Below the pieces are notes generated by a model. That model saw only the letters and a program-made list of their open reading frames with translations. It ran no database searches and had not been told where the DNA came from. A program made the position numbers and the translations under genes. Source: Anseranas semipalmata (taxonomy: Eukaryota; Chordata; Aves; Anseriformes; Anseranatidae). Taken from it: 64,000 bases of DNA. Positions 61,863 through 64,000 of the stretch are shown here, piece after piece. The DNA lies in contig VXAA01003342.1 of assembly GCA_013399115.1 (NCBI GenBank), positions 39,598 to 103,597 on the forward strand. Reading direction: 5' to 3'. How positions within the stretch are numbered: position 1 is the first letter of the stretch; every line of letters begins with the position of its first letter.

Positions 61863-63978
61863 GCTCAAGAAAGCTGAAGAATCAGAGATGTTGTGCAGCC
61901 TGGAGGGGCAGCATGACAGCCTGTTTTGGGTTGGCAGAAGGCACCAGAAAGCCCAACAATTCCTTCATCCTTCTGACAGGGACTTCCAAGCATTTTAAAA
62001 GGCCACTCAGAGAGATTGCATCCCCAGTTTGATGATCAAACAAGCTTACCTGGCCGCTGGCAACTTAAGTGGCTGCTTCCCCAGATAGTCTCAGTACCCC
62101 CTGCCTGGAGTTACTGCCCCTTCCCAGCCCTGTGAAGTAAACTAGGTAAGAAATGAACTCAATTAGTCATATGCAGCAGAATATATTCAATAGGTCAGCT
62201 CTAGAATCTGGAGTGAACAGGGATGGCTGGGCAGACTGGCTCCTACATGGATGCCAGGGTCATAGTGGTCCCTGTTGTCCCTTCAGGTATAATACCTCTT
62301 GATTGTCTTGAACACTAGAAATATTTTGTGATATTTTTAACTAGAAGATTGGATGGAGAGTTGTAGACATGTCAAAATGGATGGTATTATTTTCAGAGTT
62401 TTTCTACCTTTTGGCATAAACCAGTCTTAAGAAAATGATAAAGTAAGAACTGGAAATAATTTTAGAACAGTATTGGACTTGAACTTTTTATATTTGTATT
62501 TTTAATAACACATCTAGAATTCATTAAATATTTAATATTTTATCTTAATAACAAAGTTTAGTTTCCACTTGAATTGAGAGAAGGTGGATGCTGACTGCAC
62601 ATGAGAGTGATAAAGAATACTGAATCTTCAACCCCTGAAAAGATACTTGTTCTAACTGAAATCAGCTGAAAATGCACTTACTTTAACTTCAGTTTTTCCT
62701 AGTTGCCCAAAAAAGATCACACTGTACTTGCTTAAACAAAACATTTAAAAATGCAGTTGTCATCGATTCTATTCCTCCTGTAGCTGAACACTTTGTTGTT
62801 TTATAATAAATGGTGACATTTGGTCATATCATGTGATTAAAAAGGATTCATCACACATTAGAGCCCATAATCGCAGCCTATAGTCTCATTTTAACATTTT
62901 TCACTGGCATATCCTACTTGACCCTGCTTACTGCAGCACTTCTATTATGCTGTCTAAAAGGACAAGAGGATTGAACAGAAACAAAAATGCAGGGGTGAAA
63001 ATTGCTTTCACACTCACAGCTATGTGTTCAGTACTGTTATAGCTCTAGATGAATAGAAGAAATCTGGAGTCTGGCCAACACCGCTCGATAGAAATCTCCA
63101 TCTTCCAAAAGAAATGTCCTGATGTGTTTAAAATAAACTGGAACAATTAAAACAGTGAGCAAGAACCTTCTTTCACAGATATATGGGACATCACTCAAGA
63201 CAAACTGACTTAATGTGGTATCAGCTCCATACTTCATGCACTACCACTATTTCATGGTGTTTTGTTTTTTTTTTCTTGGCATGCTGGTAATATCTGATGA
63301 GGATAAATACTAAAAAGTTGAAGGACAGTGATTAGATAGGTTTGTAATAGGTAACACAGTGTTAGCATATTGCTTATGACATAAATCAAGCCATAGTAGA
63401 GGAAAAGTACAAATTTGTGGTTCAAATTTGTTACAGACAGTTTGTTGATAACATCATGAAAATAGCTTTCCTATTTCTAATGAGTGACAAAACCAGCCCA
63501 AATTCTTGGTTTTCTGTTTCTTTCTCCTTCTCTTACTTTAAAGAGCTCTGTGTATCAGAACGATGTGAAAATAAAAGGTAGCGAGGCGCTGCCTGAAGCT
63601 GAGCCAAAGGACAGCAAGGCTCAGCGAGCTGAGCGGCCGGCAGGAGGGAGGACATCCCTTCCAGCCTGTGGGGTCAGGCGCTTGGTGGTGCAGTGCCAGG
63701 GTGAACTTTTCTTGTGTTTTGCCCCAGGGCCAGGGATTTGGTCTGGACCTTATTTTATTTATCTGTTTAAGTGGAGCTGTAGAGAGCCGCAGGTCCAAAT
63801 GAAAGCTCTTGGGTTGGTGCATGGTATGGTTGGGGTGAGGCTGGAAACATCCCTCTGTCCTTGTAACCCTGCTCCTGGGCCCTACATATGTCCACCTGCA
63901 CACTTTCAAGCTACACCCATGACTGAGCCAGTTTAACTCATCTCCTAAACCAAACCTTCTGCAGCTTAGCTGAACAAT
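61863..63978. other. Intergenic, nothing recognised
   Basis: AT-rich except for the last 450 bases. The 150-residue frames on both strands at 63.48-63.99 kb overlap and have no domain. ZMYM2, expected on this side of GJA3, has no visible exon in the window. Confidence 0.4.
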
Positions 63979-64000
63979 TTCCAACCTGAACAATTCTGTG
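63979..64000 (+). mobile_element. CR1 3' tail, cut by the window edge
   Basis: 'ttccaacctgaacaattctgtg' matches the terminal CR1 3' UTR and first octamer, as at 45087. The element continues beyond the window. Confidence 0.55.

Noticed and set aside
1..64000. CRISPR arrays, operons, prophage or bacterial-type systems
   Set aside because: The window is vertebrate nuclear DNA with spliced genes and LINEs; no spaced direct-repeat arrays or prokaryotic genes were seen.

Overview
The window is avian nuclear DNA. It carries many CR1 non-LTR retrotransposon fragments with the typical 3' ends of bird CR1, both young and very decayed, plus microsatellites. It also holds two intact connexin genes in the order and orientation of the amniote GJB6-GJB2-GJA3 cluster (13q12 in human, read in reverse). 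The species cannot be fixed from the sequence. The alpha connexin is 511 codons long, as in the chicken lens protein Cx56, rather than about 435 as in mammalian Cx46.

Layout. 0-11 kb: intergenic DNA with a CR1 copy (1.31-1.65 kb), TTTC and TTCTCC microsatellites and a very old LINE relic (9.6-10.2 kb). 11.46-11.87 kb: a CpG island, probably the GJB2 promoter and non-coding exon 1, with a (GTGCC)7 repeat abutting a good splice donor. 13.53-14.95 kb: GJB2 (connexin 26) coding exon and 3' UTR. 15-23.6 kb: intergenic DNA with an ancient CR1 (18.5-19.2 kb), a MIR SINE (20.9-21.1 kb) and a younger CR1 (22.8-23.3 kb). 23.69-24.55 kb: a second CpG island with a 423-base assembly gap, the probable GJA3 promoter. 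24.5-30.24 kb: AT-rich presumed GJA3 intron 1. 30.24-31.79 kb: GJA3 (connexin 46/56) coding exon, followed by an undetermined 3' UTR. 34-64 kb: a gene-poor tract with no exon I can support, filled with CR1 copies (including one inserted into another), palindromic repeat relics, a 1.2 kb pyrimidine-rich stretch and several scaffold joins.

The two genes encode gap-junction channel subunits. GJB2 makes epithelial and cochlear supporting-cell channels. GJA3 makes lens-fibre channels. Each has its whole reading frame in one exon behind a splice acceptor, the standard connexin architecture. GJB6 and CRYL1 would be expected left of the window and ZMYM2 right of it; none is visible here.

I found no convincing new genetic system. 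The best leads are substitutions in the avian Cx26 gating regions (residues 41/42 and the carbamylation-type motif), the unstable pentamer beside the GJB2 donor, and assembly artefacts (exact or near-exact duplications flanking single Ns) that could be mistaken for biology.
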